A DNA stretch of 64,000 nucleotides from Croceifilum oryzae (GCF_030814315.1 NZ_JAUSUV010000012.1:23643-87642), one strand, 5' to 3'; positions 50,926 to 58,986 are shown, numbered from the stretch's first letter. Notes: a model not told the origin generated them from the letters alone. Program-made: numbers and translations.

Positions 50926-52230
50926 CTATAGCTCGTCGAAGCGTTGAATCCAGCCTTTGAACGCATACCTAAACTCATTTACTCCAACATCCCTACCCTT
51001 ACTTATTACCGATTGAATCACTTTCGCTCCCATATGATCTCGACCTGGATCGGTATCCTCTGGATCTTCCCAGAGAAATTCGACGACATCCGCATCCTGC
51101 TCGATTGAGCCTGATTCTCGCAAATGCTCCAGCGATGGTTTAATCGCTTTTTTACCCTCTCGACTCATCTGGCATAGCAAGATTACTGGGCAATCGATCT
51201 CTATGGCTAGACGTTTTGCCGCTTTGGTTACCTCTCCTATCGCCTGTGCCCTCGTTTCGCCCTTCTTGGTTTGGATATTCATAATACCCAAGTAATCCAC
51301 GAAAATGGCTCCGATTCGCCCGTGCTTCCGCTTCTCCTGTCTGGCCACCGCTCGTATCTCATCAATGGTCACATTTTTTGCGTCGGCAATGGAGATTGGA
51401 AGCATTTCTAGCGCATCATAACCTTCTTGTAAGTGCTTCATATCGCCTGCTGTTAGATTCTTAAGTCGGAGTCGGTTGGCACTAATCCCTGTCAGGCTCG
51501 CAAGCATCCGGTTAAATAGCTGTGGGCGTTTCATCTCCTGCGACCATACTAGACACTGTCCTTTGCCCTGTGTGGCGATACCTTGAATCATCTGGAGCAT
51601 TTTTGCTGTTTTCCCGACCGATGGACGGGCGGCCAGTATGTATAGCCAGCCTCGCCCTAGTCCACCCATCCATTCATCAAATTTAGGAAATCCAGTATGG
51701 ATTAAGTCGTCTTTCTTGCCAAGATAGTCAAAGTATTCTTGGCGAGCGTCTGCGATAGAGACTAGTTCGTTATTCCCCGCTGGTCTAAGCGAATCTGAAA
51801 GTTTCTCAATGGCTTGTAATATGTCCTCTTCCTCGGAAAATTCTCCCTCAGTTGCGATTGATTTTATCTGATCACCTAGATCCATGATTCTTCTCTTCAG
51901 AGCATGCCTATGAACAATTTCAGCATAATATCGAGCGTTTTGTGCAGTAGGTACAACGGATGCTAGTTCCGTCATATACGTTACTCCACCTGATTGATCC
52001 AGCTTTCCGTATGTCTGTAGCCGATCTGTAAGGGTAACCAAATCTATGGCTCGGTCACTCTCGTGCATGTGCTTCATGACGGTATAGAGAATCTGGTGCG
52101 CCCGAATGGAAAAGTCCCTCGGCTCTAGCTGTATAGCCAGATCATCCATTACTCTGTCATCTAGCAAAATCGCACCCAGTATGGACTTCTCAGCCTCCGC
52201 CTGTCGAAAGTCGATGTTCGTGTAAGTCAT
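50926..52230 (-). CDS. Replicative DNA helicase, DnaB family
   Basis: A 434-residue helicase. The N-terminal domain (AEKSILGAILLDDRVMDDLA) is followed by the RecA-like core: Walker A AARPSVGKTAKM, Walker B GAIFVDYLGIMN, and the conserved LLCQMSREGKKAIKPSLEHL plus REGDIEQDADVV-type element (RESGSIEQDADVVEFLW). The alanine-methionine after GKT is unusual (GKTAKM). Phage-encoded DnaB acts with the upstream DnaD-like initiator; the two genes overlap by 41 bp. Confidence 0.92.
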   Translation of the reverse strand: MTYTNIDFRQAEAEKSILGAILLDDRVMDDLAIQLEPRDFSIRAHQILYTVMKHMHESDRAIDLVTLTDRLQTYGKLDQSGGVTYMTELASVVPTAQNARYYAEIVHRHALKRRIMDLGDQIKSIATEGEFSEEEDILQAIEKLSDSLRPAGNNELVSIADARQEYFDYLGKKDDLIHTGFPKFDEWMGGLGRGWLYILAARPSVGKTAKMLQMIQGIATQGKGQCLVWSQEMKRPQLFNRMLASLTGISANRLRLKNLTAGDMKHLQEGYDALEMLPISIADAKNVTIDEIRAVARQEKRKHGRIGAIFVDYLGIMNIQTKKGETRAQAIGEVTKAAKRLAIEIDCPVILLCQMSREGKKAIKPSLEHLRESGSIEQDADVVEFLWEDPEDTDPGRDHMGAKVIQSVISKGRDVGVNEFRYAFKGWIQRFDEL

Positions 52231-53089
52231 GTAACTCTATTCCTCCGTTCAGCCATTTTTCCAGTAGGTCTCTGTCTGTTTCAGGATCAAATCCAGCTGA
52301 TACGAATTGCCCGACTGCCTTCTGTAGATCAAAGCTTTTAATCCGTTGTTGTTCTCGTTTGTCTTCCAAGCGGATTACTTGACCTTGCTTTTGATTCTTA
52401 CTCATCCGATCCTGTAGCTGATCAAATTTGGCTCGCAGTGTACTAGCTGACAGGACATTTCCCTGCCAGAAGGTATCTGTTGTCGCAAAGTTAATCACAT
52501 CGTGTATCTCCTGCTTGGTTCGTTTATCAAGCTCTACTAGCTTTCGAAACTCGTCCGCCCATCCGTTTAGATCATCAGGAACTCTCGCATTCGGCTTCCA
52601 AGCGAGGATTTGCTTTTTGAGATACTGGGCCATTTTCATGTATGTGGAGTCATCGTCGTAAACGTTCTTCTTTTTTTCTTTTTGTACTTTCTTCTTTTTC
52701 TTTGTCTTATTCCGTTCGTCGCCGTTAAGGGCTTCGCTATCTTCCTGAACTCCTTGGTACTTCTCATAATGAATCACAGTAAATACCGTTCCGTTATCCG
52801 TTTCGTTTATGGTAATTAAACCAGACTTACTTAGGCGGTCTATGACTCGTTTTACCGTAGAGATAGAAGGCTTTATATAGCCTCGTTTTTCCTTGAATTC
52901 TAGATCATTAGCTAATTGCCTATATGATCGAATCCATTGACCACGCTTCAAGTGTATGCCTTTGTGATCGATGCCTTCTTCTACGAAAACAGAGCGTCCA
53001 ATCATCAGGGTAAATAAACGAAAGCCTAGTTCGTCTTTAAATACCTCATGTTGAAAAATATCACGATAGATTTTAACAAATCCACTCAC
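52190..53089 (-). CDS. DnaD-like phage replication initiator
   Basis: A 299-residue protein with an N-terminal winged-helix region (LKRGQWIRSYRQLANDLEFK, KPSISTVKRVIDRLSKSGLI), a Lys-rich linker (NKTKKKKKVQKEKKKN) and a C-terminal conserved phage domain (LVELDKRTKQEIHDVINFAT, FWQGNVLSASTLRAKFDQLQ). This is the design of SPP1/A118-type initiators. The GTG at 53089 has AGAGGTG upstream. Iteron-like repeats lie upstream and some also within the gene, near 52789. Confidence 0.8.
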   Translation of the reverse strand: MSGFVKIYRDIFQHEVFKDELGFRLFTLMIGRSVFVEEGIDHKGIHLKRGQWIRSYRQLANDLEFKEKRGYIKPSISTVKRVIDRLSKSGLITINETDNGTVFTVIHYEKYQGVQEDSEALNGDERNKTKKKKKVQKEKKKNVYDDDSTYMKMAQYLKKQILAWKPNARVPDDLNGWADEFRKLVELDKRTKQEIHDVINFATTDTFWQGNVLSASTLRAKFDQLQDRMSKNQKQGQVIRLEDKREQQRIKSFDLQKAVGQFVSAGFDPETDRDLLEKWLNGGIELHDLHEHRLSTGGG

Positions 53090-53208
53090 TCGTTCACCTC
53101 TTAGCATCCAGACCGTATGATCCCATTCAAGATCTGTCATCGTCGTAAACGTTTCGTTTGCGACTATATTATTTTTTCTTGTTATACATTCTTTACATTC
53201 TTATTCTT

Positions 53209-53332
53209 GTTCCGTTAACGTTCCGATAAATCGCCGTTAAGCGTTCCGTTAAAGGATTTGTTACAAGCTGAATCCTTTGATACGACTAGCATTACAGAGG
53301 GTAATTACTGTTCCGAATAGCGTTCCGTTAAT
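53209..53332. promoter_or_regulatory. Iteron-like repeats, candidate phage replication origin
   Basis: GCGTTCCGTTAA-type repeats occur at 53209, 53219, 53232 (truncated), 53241, 53309 and 53320, all in one direction, directly upstream of the initiator gene. Another CGTTCCGTTA lies inside that gene near 52789. The full 53090-53409 spacer holds no supported ORF. Confidence 0.55.
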
Positions 53333-53409
53333 CATCACTAAAACGAAACTAAAAATGAGCGTTTTATAGTCGATAGGGCGACTCAGTCACCCTATCTGTT
53401 AGCATCAGA

Positions 53410-53580
53410 TTAATTCCCATTTCTGTCTAAAAGGCTTCCATATCGATCCGTCGCATGGAATTCACTTCCAATGAGGCTATAGTACGTATTTCCAACTTTT
53501 AGTGTTTGTTCGGAATCAGTATTCCAAGAATCCTCATAACGCTTTCGGTATGGTGTATGTTTCCGTGGTCGATATCTCAT
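53410..53580 (-). CDS. Small basic phage protein
   Basis: A 56-residue protein with a very basic start (RYRPRKHTPYRKRYEDSW). The ATG at 53580 has GGAAGGAG upstream and lies inside the end of the preceding gene. No family recognised. Confidence 0.5.
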   Translation of the reverse strand: MRYRPRKHTPYRKRYEDSWNTDSEQTLKVGNTYYSLIGSEFHATDRYGSLLDRNGN

Positions 53581-53761
53581 TGGTATCTCCTTCCAACATT
53601 CTTCTTGCTTCATCAATCATGAATCTCATGTCAGTAAATTTTCTTGATACAAGGCTGTACAACTCTTGCTCGTTATATTGAAATTGGACTAATGCATCCC
53701 CAGTTCGATGAATCTCTTCTTCTAGGGCCTCTAGGTTTGCTCTAAGCAGGTTTATCGACAT
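53534..53761 (-). CDS. Small helical phage protein
   Basis: A 75-residue coiled-coil-like protein (NLLRANLEALEEEIHRTGDA, RFMIDEARRMLEGD). The ATG at 53761 has GGAGGG upstream; it overlaps the end of the ATPase gene by 20 bp. Function unknown, expressed with the recombination genes. Confidence 0.5.
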   Translation of the reverse strand: MSINLLRANLEALEEEIHRTGDALVQFQYNEQELYSLVSRKFTDMRFMIDEARRMLEGDTNEISTTETYTIPKAL

Positions 53762-54491
53762 CTTCTGGCCCTCCTGCTGTTTCTTCTGGCTCAGTTTGGT
53801 TGTAAAAAGCTTGCTCAAACTTCTTGAAACTAAGCGGAAGAGTAGAAGGTAATTTTCGACCGAATGCATGCTCTGTTCGATCTCCAGCCTCCCAGCTTTC
53901 ATCAGGCTGAGTGCGAATCACTCTTATAGACCCCTCATTCGTCCTAACGCTTTCCGCATATATAATAATGTCGACCATTCCGAGTACTATATCCCTGCCC
54001 GATCTAGGTATTGAAGGAACTGCTTTATTGATTGTCGACATTTTGTTTTTTATTTCCGTCATATCGACATGACTAGTCATAACAAGTCCGTATGGGAGTA
54101 AAGAAAGTTTTCGTATCGCCCGGAAAAATTCATCCTTTATTAACTGCCAACCCTTACCATATGCAAGATCACTCTCGTGCTGAATGTTGTGCTTCTCCTT
54201 TACGAATTCCGCACAACATTTCCAGAGGTTGTCGATTGTATCGATTACAATCGTTCGATAGGGATGTTTGCCCTTGCTAAGCTCGGCACACACTTTCACG
54301 AACGTTGTCCAATCAGGTACTTTCACTTCGTAGCAGGACAAGGCCTCAAGCCCAGGTTCCGTTGCCAAAAATAGGGGATTGTCCATCCTACTACAAAAGG
54401 TCGACTTCCCAATCTTTGGTTGGCCATATAACAAAATAGAATAATCTTCCAACCTCTGTTTAGGCTGCGTTTTTTCTGTAGGTAGTAGCAT
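53742..54491 (-). CDS. Sak4-like RecA-fold ATPase (phage recombination)
   Basis: A 249-residue AAA_24-type ATPase: Walker A LYGQPKIGKSTF (about 22-33), EPGLEALSCYEV, and Walker B RTIVIDTIDNLWK, followed by GLVMTSHVDMTEIK with a sensor-type Ser/His. Sak4 proteins are RecA-like annealing partners of single-strand DNA binding proteins. No SSB gene is seen near it. It starts the early minus-strand operon. Confidence 0.82.
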   Translation of the reverse strand: MLLPTEKTQPKQRLEDYSILLYGQPKIGKSTFCSRMDNPLFLATEPGLEALSCYEVKVPDWTTFVKVCAELSKGKHPYRTIVIDTIDNLWKCCAEFVKEKHNIQHESDLAYGKGWQLIKDEFFRAIRKLSLLPYGLVMTSHVDMTEIKNKMSTINKAVPSIPRSGRDIVLGMVDIIIYAESVRTNEGSIRVIRTQPDESWEAGDRTEHAFGRKLPSTLPLSFKKFEQAFYNQTEPEETAGGPEDVDKPA

Positions 54492-54580
54492 AATATGTCT
54501 CCTCTGTATTCAGTTGTCTAAAGAACGTTTTTTTGGTATTCTAGTCACATCTTTGTTTTTCCAAAGTGTTGTTTTAAAGG

Positions 54581-54607
54581 CTCGCTTCTGCAAAAGCGAG
54601 TTTTTTT
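54581..54607 (+). terminator. Strong + strand terminator without a matching gene
   Basis: CTCGCTT pairs with AAGCGAG, followed by seven T, read on the + strand. All neighbouring genes run on the minus strand, so it should end a short RNA arising opposite 54490-54580 or the start of the ATPase gene. Confidence 0.65.
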
Positions 54608-54733
54608 ATGTTCTTTTTTCTTCAATCGCTTTACTTCCTTTCCTTGTTATAGTTGCTCTTCTGGTATGTATCATTACCTCCAAGCAGTCACATGGTATAC
54701 TGGCTTTTCACACGAAAGCAAGTCTTTCTTAGC

Positions 54734-54928
54734 TTATGAAGACATTTCTTCTTGTTGATCCAACCACTGAAAAAATGAATCTCTTTGTACCCTCTTCAAA
54801 CGACCTTTACGAATCAGCGGAAAACCCGTTTCTTCCATCATTTCATATGCCCTCTGTTTCGATACTTTTAATATGGTAGCGATATCTTTTGCTCGTAAAA
54901 TCAAATCATACTCCTCAATCTTTGTCAT
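54734..54928 (-). CDS. Excisionase-type HTH DNA-binding protein
   Basis: A 64-residue protein with a MerR/HTH_17-like fold: YDLILRAKDIATILKVSKQR, AYEMMEETGFPLIRKGRLKR. Proteins of this type often are phage excisionases or early regulators. The ATG at 54928 has AAGGAG upstream and overlaps the preceding Cro-like gene by 4 bp. Confidence 0.65.
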   Translation of the reverse strand: MTKIEEYDLILRAKDIATILKVSKQRAYEMMEETGFPLIRKGRLKRVQRDSFFQWLDQQEEMSS

Positions 54929-55164
54929 AATGCCTCTTCTCCTTTCCAGACCCTCCATCTAAAAGCGTAATAGTGTAAAAGGGTCTCAACGTTCACTTCT
55001 AAAATCTCTGCCAATTGATATATGTTTTCATACGGTGTTTTCCTCCTACCTCCTTCGATATTCGAATAGAAAGCTCGTGAAATTCCTAATAACTTTGCTA
55101 CTTGCCTTTGTGTCAGTCCCACTTTTTTTCGATGGAACTTTAAAAAGTCTACTATATTATCCAT
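54925..55164 (-). CDS. Cro-like XRE regulator
   Basis: A 79-residue one-domain HTH protein (LKFHRKKVGLTQRQVAKLLG, ISRAFYSNIEGGRRKTPYEN). It is divergent from the larger repressor gene, the normal cI/cro arrangement, and probably opens the lytic programme. It leads the early operon on the minus strand. Confidence 0.8.
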   Translation of the reverse strand: MDNIVDFLKFHRKKVGLTQRQVAKLLGISRAFYSNIEGGRRKTPYENIYQLAEILEVNVETLLHYYAFRWRVWKGEEAL

Positions 55165-55335
55165 TTAATTCCCCTTCTGTCTCCCTATTGGAGATTATTT
55201 TATTATTCCTTATTCCATATGTACCGTCAATCAACCATATACAGGTAAATAGAACCAATTACAATATTATAGTTCCCATATGGAGCATTTTGTTGTAACA
55301 TAACGGAGACACAGATACAGAGAAGGTGAAATAAG
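55165..55335. promoter_or_regulatory. Divergent repressor/Cro control region with operator-like repeats
   Basis: Related short palindromes are CTCCCTATTGGAG (55181-55193), TTCCATATGTACC (55213-55225), ACCATATACAGG (55234-55245) and TTCCCATATGGAGC (55273-55286). Their spacing fits several operators between two divergent promoters. The + strand gene has GAAGGTG before its ATG. Confidence 0.5.
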
Positions 55336-55728
55336 ATGGACATTTTTGGACAACGTCTTAAAGAACTCCGTTTAATTAACGGCTTTACTCAAGAACAAGT
55401 AGGCGATCTCTTGAATTTGAGCCGGAAGACGATCCACGGATATGAGAAGCTGGGAAAAATGCCTCGCGAAAGTTCTTCCTTAGTGGGAATTGCTCGGCTT
55501 TTTAACATATCTCTTGACTATCTTTTCGGTGTTATTGATGAGCCGAAAGCACTTAAAGAAGAATCCTTAGACGAGAAATTAGCAAAAGATCCATACCTAC
55601 AAAAAATCGTGTCAGAAATTCAAACTAATAAGCGTCTGCCAGAAGAGCAAAAACTACGCATCATTGAGGCAGCATACGCTAGTTATCGAGAATCGTATGA
55701 GCTAGAATCCCAATCTAAAAAATCATAA
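55336..55728 (+). CDS. Prophage repressor, XRE family
   Basis: A 130-residue protein with an N-terminal HTH (LKELRLINGFTQEQVGDLLN, LSRKTIHGYEKLGKMP) and a helical C-terminus (LPEEQKLRIIEAAYASYRES) for oligomerisation. It has no LexA-like Ser/Lys protease domain, so induction by RecA self-cleavage is not expected; an anti-repressor or protease would be needed. It is divergent from the Cro-like gene. Confidence 0.82.
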   Translation: MDIFGQRLKELRLINGFTQEQVGDLLNLSRKTIHGYEKLGKMPRESSSLVGIARLFNISLDYLFGVIDEPKALKEESLDEKLAKDPYLQKIVSEIQTNKRLPEEQKLRIIEAAYASYRESYELESQSKKS

Positions 55729-55743
55729 AAGGAGAAATGACAT

Positions 55744-56157
55744 ATGATACATTCATTTTATAAAGGTGTTGCACATTTTGTAGGTTGGGAAAGAGCTCTC
55801 ATCATAAAGGAACTTACTACTGCTCTAGCTAGTGTCTTCGCTACCCTTCTATTTGCTTCGCTCTTTTTTAGCTGGCTATTTATCCGAGCGAAAAAACAGT
55901 CACTCGCTAGAGATGTAATTACCCAAATTCAACCATTCCAAGGAAAGCCTGTGGGACATTATTCCATTCGTAATATTTCACACGTAATTCAGGCTTTTGA
56001 TGCCCTTATTTGTATAATTAATACAATAGTTCTAAATAAAGTGATTACAGTTAAAAACATCAAACGATCACGATACATGTTCTTTGGTGCAATCGGATTT
56101 ATGCTGATATTTATTTCAATAGTATTTACGACTTCTACAACCTTGTTTCTTTTGTAA
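55744..56157 (+). CDS. Membrane protein downstream of the repressor
   Basis: A 137-residue protein with two to three hydrophobic segments (LASVFATLLFASLFFSWLFI; FDALICIINTIVLNKVI; MFFGAIGFMLIFISIVFTTS) and basic loops. AAAGGAG precedes the ATG. It lies 15 bp after the repressor and is expressed in the lysogen, so superinfection exclusion is a reasonable guess; no family recognised. Confidence 0.6.
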   Translation: MIHSFYKGVAHFVGWERALIIKELTTALASVFATLLFASLFFSWLFIRAKKQSLARDVITQIQPFQGKPVGHYSIRNISHVIQAFDALICIINTIVLNKVITVKNIKRSRYMFFGAIGFMLIFISIVFTTSTTLFLL

Positions 56158-56176
56158 CTATAGGTTCATTTTAAAC

Positions 56177-56224
56177 AAAGCTGATGATTCCTTTATTTAA
56201 AGGCAATCATTAGCTTTACTTTTA
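56177..56224 (+). terminator. Terminator of the repressor operon
   Basis: AAAGCTGATGATT with inner CCTTT pairs with AAAGG and AATCATTAGCTTT (one wobble, one bulge), followed by ACTTTTAG. Confidence 0.7.
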
Positions 56225-56292
56225 GCAACACAGTGTTTAGTGTGTCTAAACAGGAGCACTTAACATAATTAACACCATGGAGGTAAATAGAC

Positions 56293-57477
56293 ATGAGAGG
56301 ATATATTCGCAAACGAGGCAACACATATTCATTCACAATTGATATAGGTAAAGATGAACAAGGAAAAAGGATTCAAAAAGTCGTAGGGGGATTTAAAAAA
56401 GAAAAGGAGGCTGAATTGGCCTGTGCCAAGATGATTGCTTTGCTTGAAAATGGGGGATATGTTCATCCAAGTAAAACAACATTAGGGGAATATCTAATTG
56501 AGTACATGGAGAATCATTCGAAGCATGAAATACGACCATCCAGCTTTCAAACGCAAATGATTATATTAAAAAAACGTATTATACCAGTACTGGGAATGAT
56601 AAAACTCCAGAAAATCACTCCATTGATAATCCAGAAATTTTATACCGAGACTCTCGAACAAGGATTCAAGGCAACATACGTCAAAAGCATGCATGCAATT
56701 TTGAAGAAGGCACTTAAGAGAGCATTTGAGTGGGGGATGATTGAAAAAGATATTGCATCACTCATCAAATCGCCTCGCATCCCTCCACCGGAAACAACCG
56801 TCTGGACTAGGGACGAGATGAACAAATTTCTTTCCATAGCAAAGGAACGAAAATTATATGTTGTATATGTTTTAGCAATCTATACAGGAATGCGCAAGGG
56901 CGAAATACTAGCTCTGAAGTGGAAAGATTGTGACCTAGATCAAAGAGAAGTAACAATAAATAAAACATTGACTCTAGTAGATTACAAGCTAGGCTTTGAA
57001 GATCCAAAAACTACACGCTCTAAAAGGATTATTTCCTTACCAGAATTTGCTGTAACTTGCCTTAAGAGACATAAAGCACAGCAAAATCAAGATAAGCTAA
57101 AAATGGGAGCAGGATATAAAGAGAACGATTTAGTTGTAGCAACAAATGAAGGAAACCCTCTATATCTCACATCTATAAACGCAGATTTTAATGCAATAAT
57201 AAACAATACATTTCTTCCTAAAATCAGATTTCATGATCTAAGACATAGTCATGCGACACTTCTATTACAAATGGGGGAAAATCCAAAAGTAGTGTCCGAA
57301 AGACTCGGCCATGCCCATATAGGAACTACGTTAGGTACATACTCACATATCCTGCCTAACATGCAAAAAAACCTCGCTGACAATTTCAATTTGATTATGG
57401 GATCTCCACCAGAAAGGACAGATGAGGAGGATAATTCAACGACAGGTGGTCAAAATGTGGTCAAATTCAACTTTTAG
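56293..57477 (+). CDS. Tyrosine site-specific integrase
   Basis: A 394-residue phage integrase: N-terminal AP2-like arm-binding domain (MRGYIRKRGNTYSFTIDIG), SAM-like core-binding domain (about 65-165), and catalytic domain with Arg in YTGMRKGEILAL, HDLRHSHATLL (His and Arg), GHAHIGTT and the nucleophile Tyr in TLGTYSHILP. It makes and removes the prophage at the 136-bp att site, 70 bp downstream. Its last codons (GGQNVVKF) are encoded by two TGTGGTCAA-type repeats that also occur beside attL. Confidence 0.93.
   Translation: MRGYIRKRGNTYSFTIDIGKDEQGKRIQKVVGGFKKEKEAELACAKMIALLENGGYVHPSKTTLGEYLIEYMENHSKHEIRPSSFQTQMIILKKRIIPVLGMIKLQKITPLIIQKFYTETLEQGFKATYVKSMHAILKKALKRAFEWGMIEKDIASLIKSPRIPPPETTVWTRDEMNKFLSIAKERKLYVVYVLAIYTGMRKGEILALKWKDCDLDQREVTINKTLTLVDYKLGFEDPKTTRSKRIISLPEFAVTCLKRHKAQQNQDKLKMGAGYKENDLVVATNEGNPLYLTSINADFNAIINNTFLPKIRFHDLRHSHATLLLQMGENPKVVSERLGHAHIGTTLGTYSHILPNMQKNLADNFNLIMGSPPERTDEEDNSTTGGQNVVKFNF
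57446..57464. promoter_or_regulatory. Two candidate arm-type sites within the int coding end
   Basis: GTGGTCAA at 57446 and TGTGGTCAA at 57456, spaced exactly as the first pair inside the left end (18075 and 18085). They lie 80-100 bp from attR. Confidence 0.55.
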
Positions 57478-57546
57478 ATAATAAACAAGGAGCATAAACC
57501 CTTTAATATCAAGGGATTATGCTCCTTCATAATTTCAATGTTACAA

Positions 57547-57682
57547 AACACAAAGTTTAGTGTAACAGTTACATCTAGGTAATTCTAGTATGAATCAGTT
57601 TATTTTAATCTGGTAAATCAAGGGGTTATTGTACCTACTGTTCGATCTAGTTCATTCTATTTATAAGTAGTACGTGGTCAAA
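57547..57682. repeat. attR, 136-bp direct repeat copy 2
   Basis: Identical to 17948-18083. Flanking bases differ (host or phage DNA). With the integrase ending 70 bp upstream this fixes the right end of the prophage. Confidence 0.95.
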
Positions 57683-57744
57683 GAAAAATAAAACAACCCT
57701 AGTGCGGCAACTATATCTTTTCAAAAATGATGAATATCAGGACC

Positions 57745-57793
57745 AAAGAAAGAAGCTACCTTCTAGTCATTAACGAAGGTAGCTTCTTTCTTT
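57745..57793 (-). terminator. 19-bp perfect hairpin, probable terminator
   Basis: AAAGAAAGAAGCTACCTTC pairs exactly with GAAGGTAGCTTCTTTCTTT over an 11-nt loop. It is downstream of the minus-strand amidase gene and can act in both directions. It lies on the host side of attR. Confidence 0.75.
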
Positions 57794-57924
57794 GAATGGA
57801 TACCAGAAATCGCTATGATAGCTACATTTATTATTCTTGGTTACTTCCTATCTATAGCAACTGTTTGCTTCCTCCCACCAGCCCTTTACCTTCATTATCG
57901 ATTCCCTCGATCTGCAGTAGATTT

Positions 57925-58614
57925 CTATCTTCTTGAAAGAAAGTTAATAATACCGTCTGCAATACCCTTCTTTGATTTGTCTTGGAATTCTTCAGAGTTC
58001 ATCCGTTCTTCATCATTTTCATTTGACGTAAAGCCTAACTCAATTAAAATAGCTGGCACCGTATTTTCTTTGAGAACAAGATAATCACTTGCCCGGACTC
58101 CTCGGTTACGAGTATCAATCTTTTGAGCAAATATAGCCTCTTGTACGATTTTTGCTAACTTTTTATCCTGTGACCGAGAAGGAGCATAATGAGTCGTAAT
58201 TCCTTCTGCTTTGGTGTCCTGAAAAGCATCGTGATGGATGCTCACATATATGTCTGCAGAATTCTTTTTTACCAGATCCACACGAGCTTGAAGTTCTTTT
58301 TTCAAATCTGTTCCAGATAGGATACTCGTATCCGTATCACGTGTCATAATAACTTTAGCATCTGTTCTCTCTTCCAACTCCTTTTTGATATTTTTCGCTA
58401 CCTTTAAATTAAGGTCTTTTTCAATCGTTCCATGCTTTATTCCTTTTGCACCCTGTTCTGTTCCTCCATGTCCTGGATCCAGCATGATCGTTTTACCTTT
58501 CAAGCGTAGGTCTTCTGCAGTAACCCTATTAAATATATCCAATTCAAAGAATTGATAGCCAATCACTATCGTTAATATGATAAGGACACTAGAAGCAATA
58601 ATCTTTTTATTCAT
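57925..58614 (-). CDS. Host N-acetylmuramoyl-L-alanine amidase, secreted or membrane-anchored
   Basis: A 229-residue Amidase_3 enzyme with an N-terminal hydrophobic signal/anchor (IIASSVLIILTIVIGYQFF) and no wall-binding repeats. Zinc and catalytic motifs: MLDPGHGGTEQGAKG, GTIEKDLNLKVAKNI, VSIHHDAF and AILIELGFTSNE. In length and layout it is like CwlD-type spore cortex amidases, but this is not conclusive. It lies outside the prophage and only distantly resembles the phage endolysin. Confidence 0.85.
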   Translation of the reverse strand: MNKKIIASSVLIILTIVIGYQFFELDIFNRVTAEDLRLKGKTIMLDPGHGGTEQGAKGIKHGTIEKDLNLKVAKNIKKELEERTDAKVIMTRDTDTSILSGTDLKKELQARVDLVKKNSADIYVSIHHDAFQDTKAEGITTHYAPSRSQDKKLAKIVQEAIFAQKIDTRNRGVRASDYLVLKENTVPAILIELGFTSNENDEERMNSEEFQDKSKKGIADGIINFLSRR

Positions 58615-58762
58615 TTGATACTCTCCCTTTCCCGTGCTGTTATATTAATTTTTTATAAATACATTGATATGGCGTGTAATTTATATTTAACAAAATTAAA
58701 TTGCGAGAAATAAATATTAGCACGGTGAATTATGAGTGTCAATAGGAAGGAGAATATTGGAA

Positions 58763-58802
58763 AAAGACGTTATCCTCTCATGCTGGAAAGGATAACGTCT
58801 TT
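58763..58802 (-). terminator. 14-bp hairpin, terminator of a lost gene
   Basis: AAAGACGTTATCCT pairs exactly with AGGATAACGTCTTT. On the minus strand CTTTTTCC follows. The remnant of an acetyltransferase gene lies directly upstream in that direction. Confidence 0.65.
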
Positions 58803-58892
58803 CGATATTTTTGAGTATATGCGGCAAAATGGCCGCTTCCATACGATGAAGATTCAATTCTTGGAAGGCGGAGTCTATGGAAAGCCTCGCTT
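58803..58892 (-). pseudogene. Fragment of a GNAT acetyltransferase gene
   Basis: On the minus strand this encodes SIDSAFQELNLHRMEAAILP and H, closely matching residues VDYAFQELNLHRVEAAVLPH of the intact acetyltransferase at 59262-59807. Only this conserved acetyl-CoA-binding neighbourhood is left; no start and no further domain. It is a decayed paralogue, still followed by a terminator hairpin. Confidence 0.65.
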
Positions 58893-58986
58893 TTTTCTAT
58901 TATTTACATTTATTTTTGTCTAACCTGATTCTTTGTAAATGTAGCCACTATTAGTATGAGAACTCCAGCTAACCACGGACATCTAG

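Larger units (their letters stand above)
17948..57682. mobile_element. Complete siphovirus-type prophage, about 39.7 kb
   Basis: The element is bounded by a perfect 136-bp direct repeat. The right end has a tyrosine integrase, a divergent repressor/Cro pair, replication and recombination genes, an ArpU late regulator, terminase, portal, capsid and tail genes, holin and endolysin; the left end carries accessory genes. No structural gene is visibly broken, so it may be inducible. The portal, XkdF-like, gpF-like and Dit genes follow the order of PBSX/SPP1-type phages. Accessory cargo includes a restriction-modification pair, a circular-bacteriocin cluster and a peptide-signalling cassette. Confidence 0.93.

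Noticed and set aside
54514..54732. 72-codon + strand frame next to the Sak4-like gene
   Set aside because: It runs straight through the strong + strand terminator at 54581-54607 and has no ribosome site.
58732..58923. 63-codon + strand frame
   Set aside because: It is antisense to the acetyltransferase remnant and contains the 14-bp terminator hairpin within its coding part.
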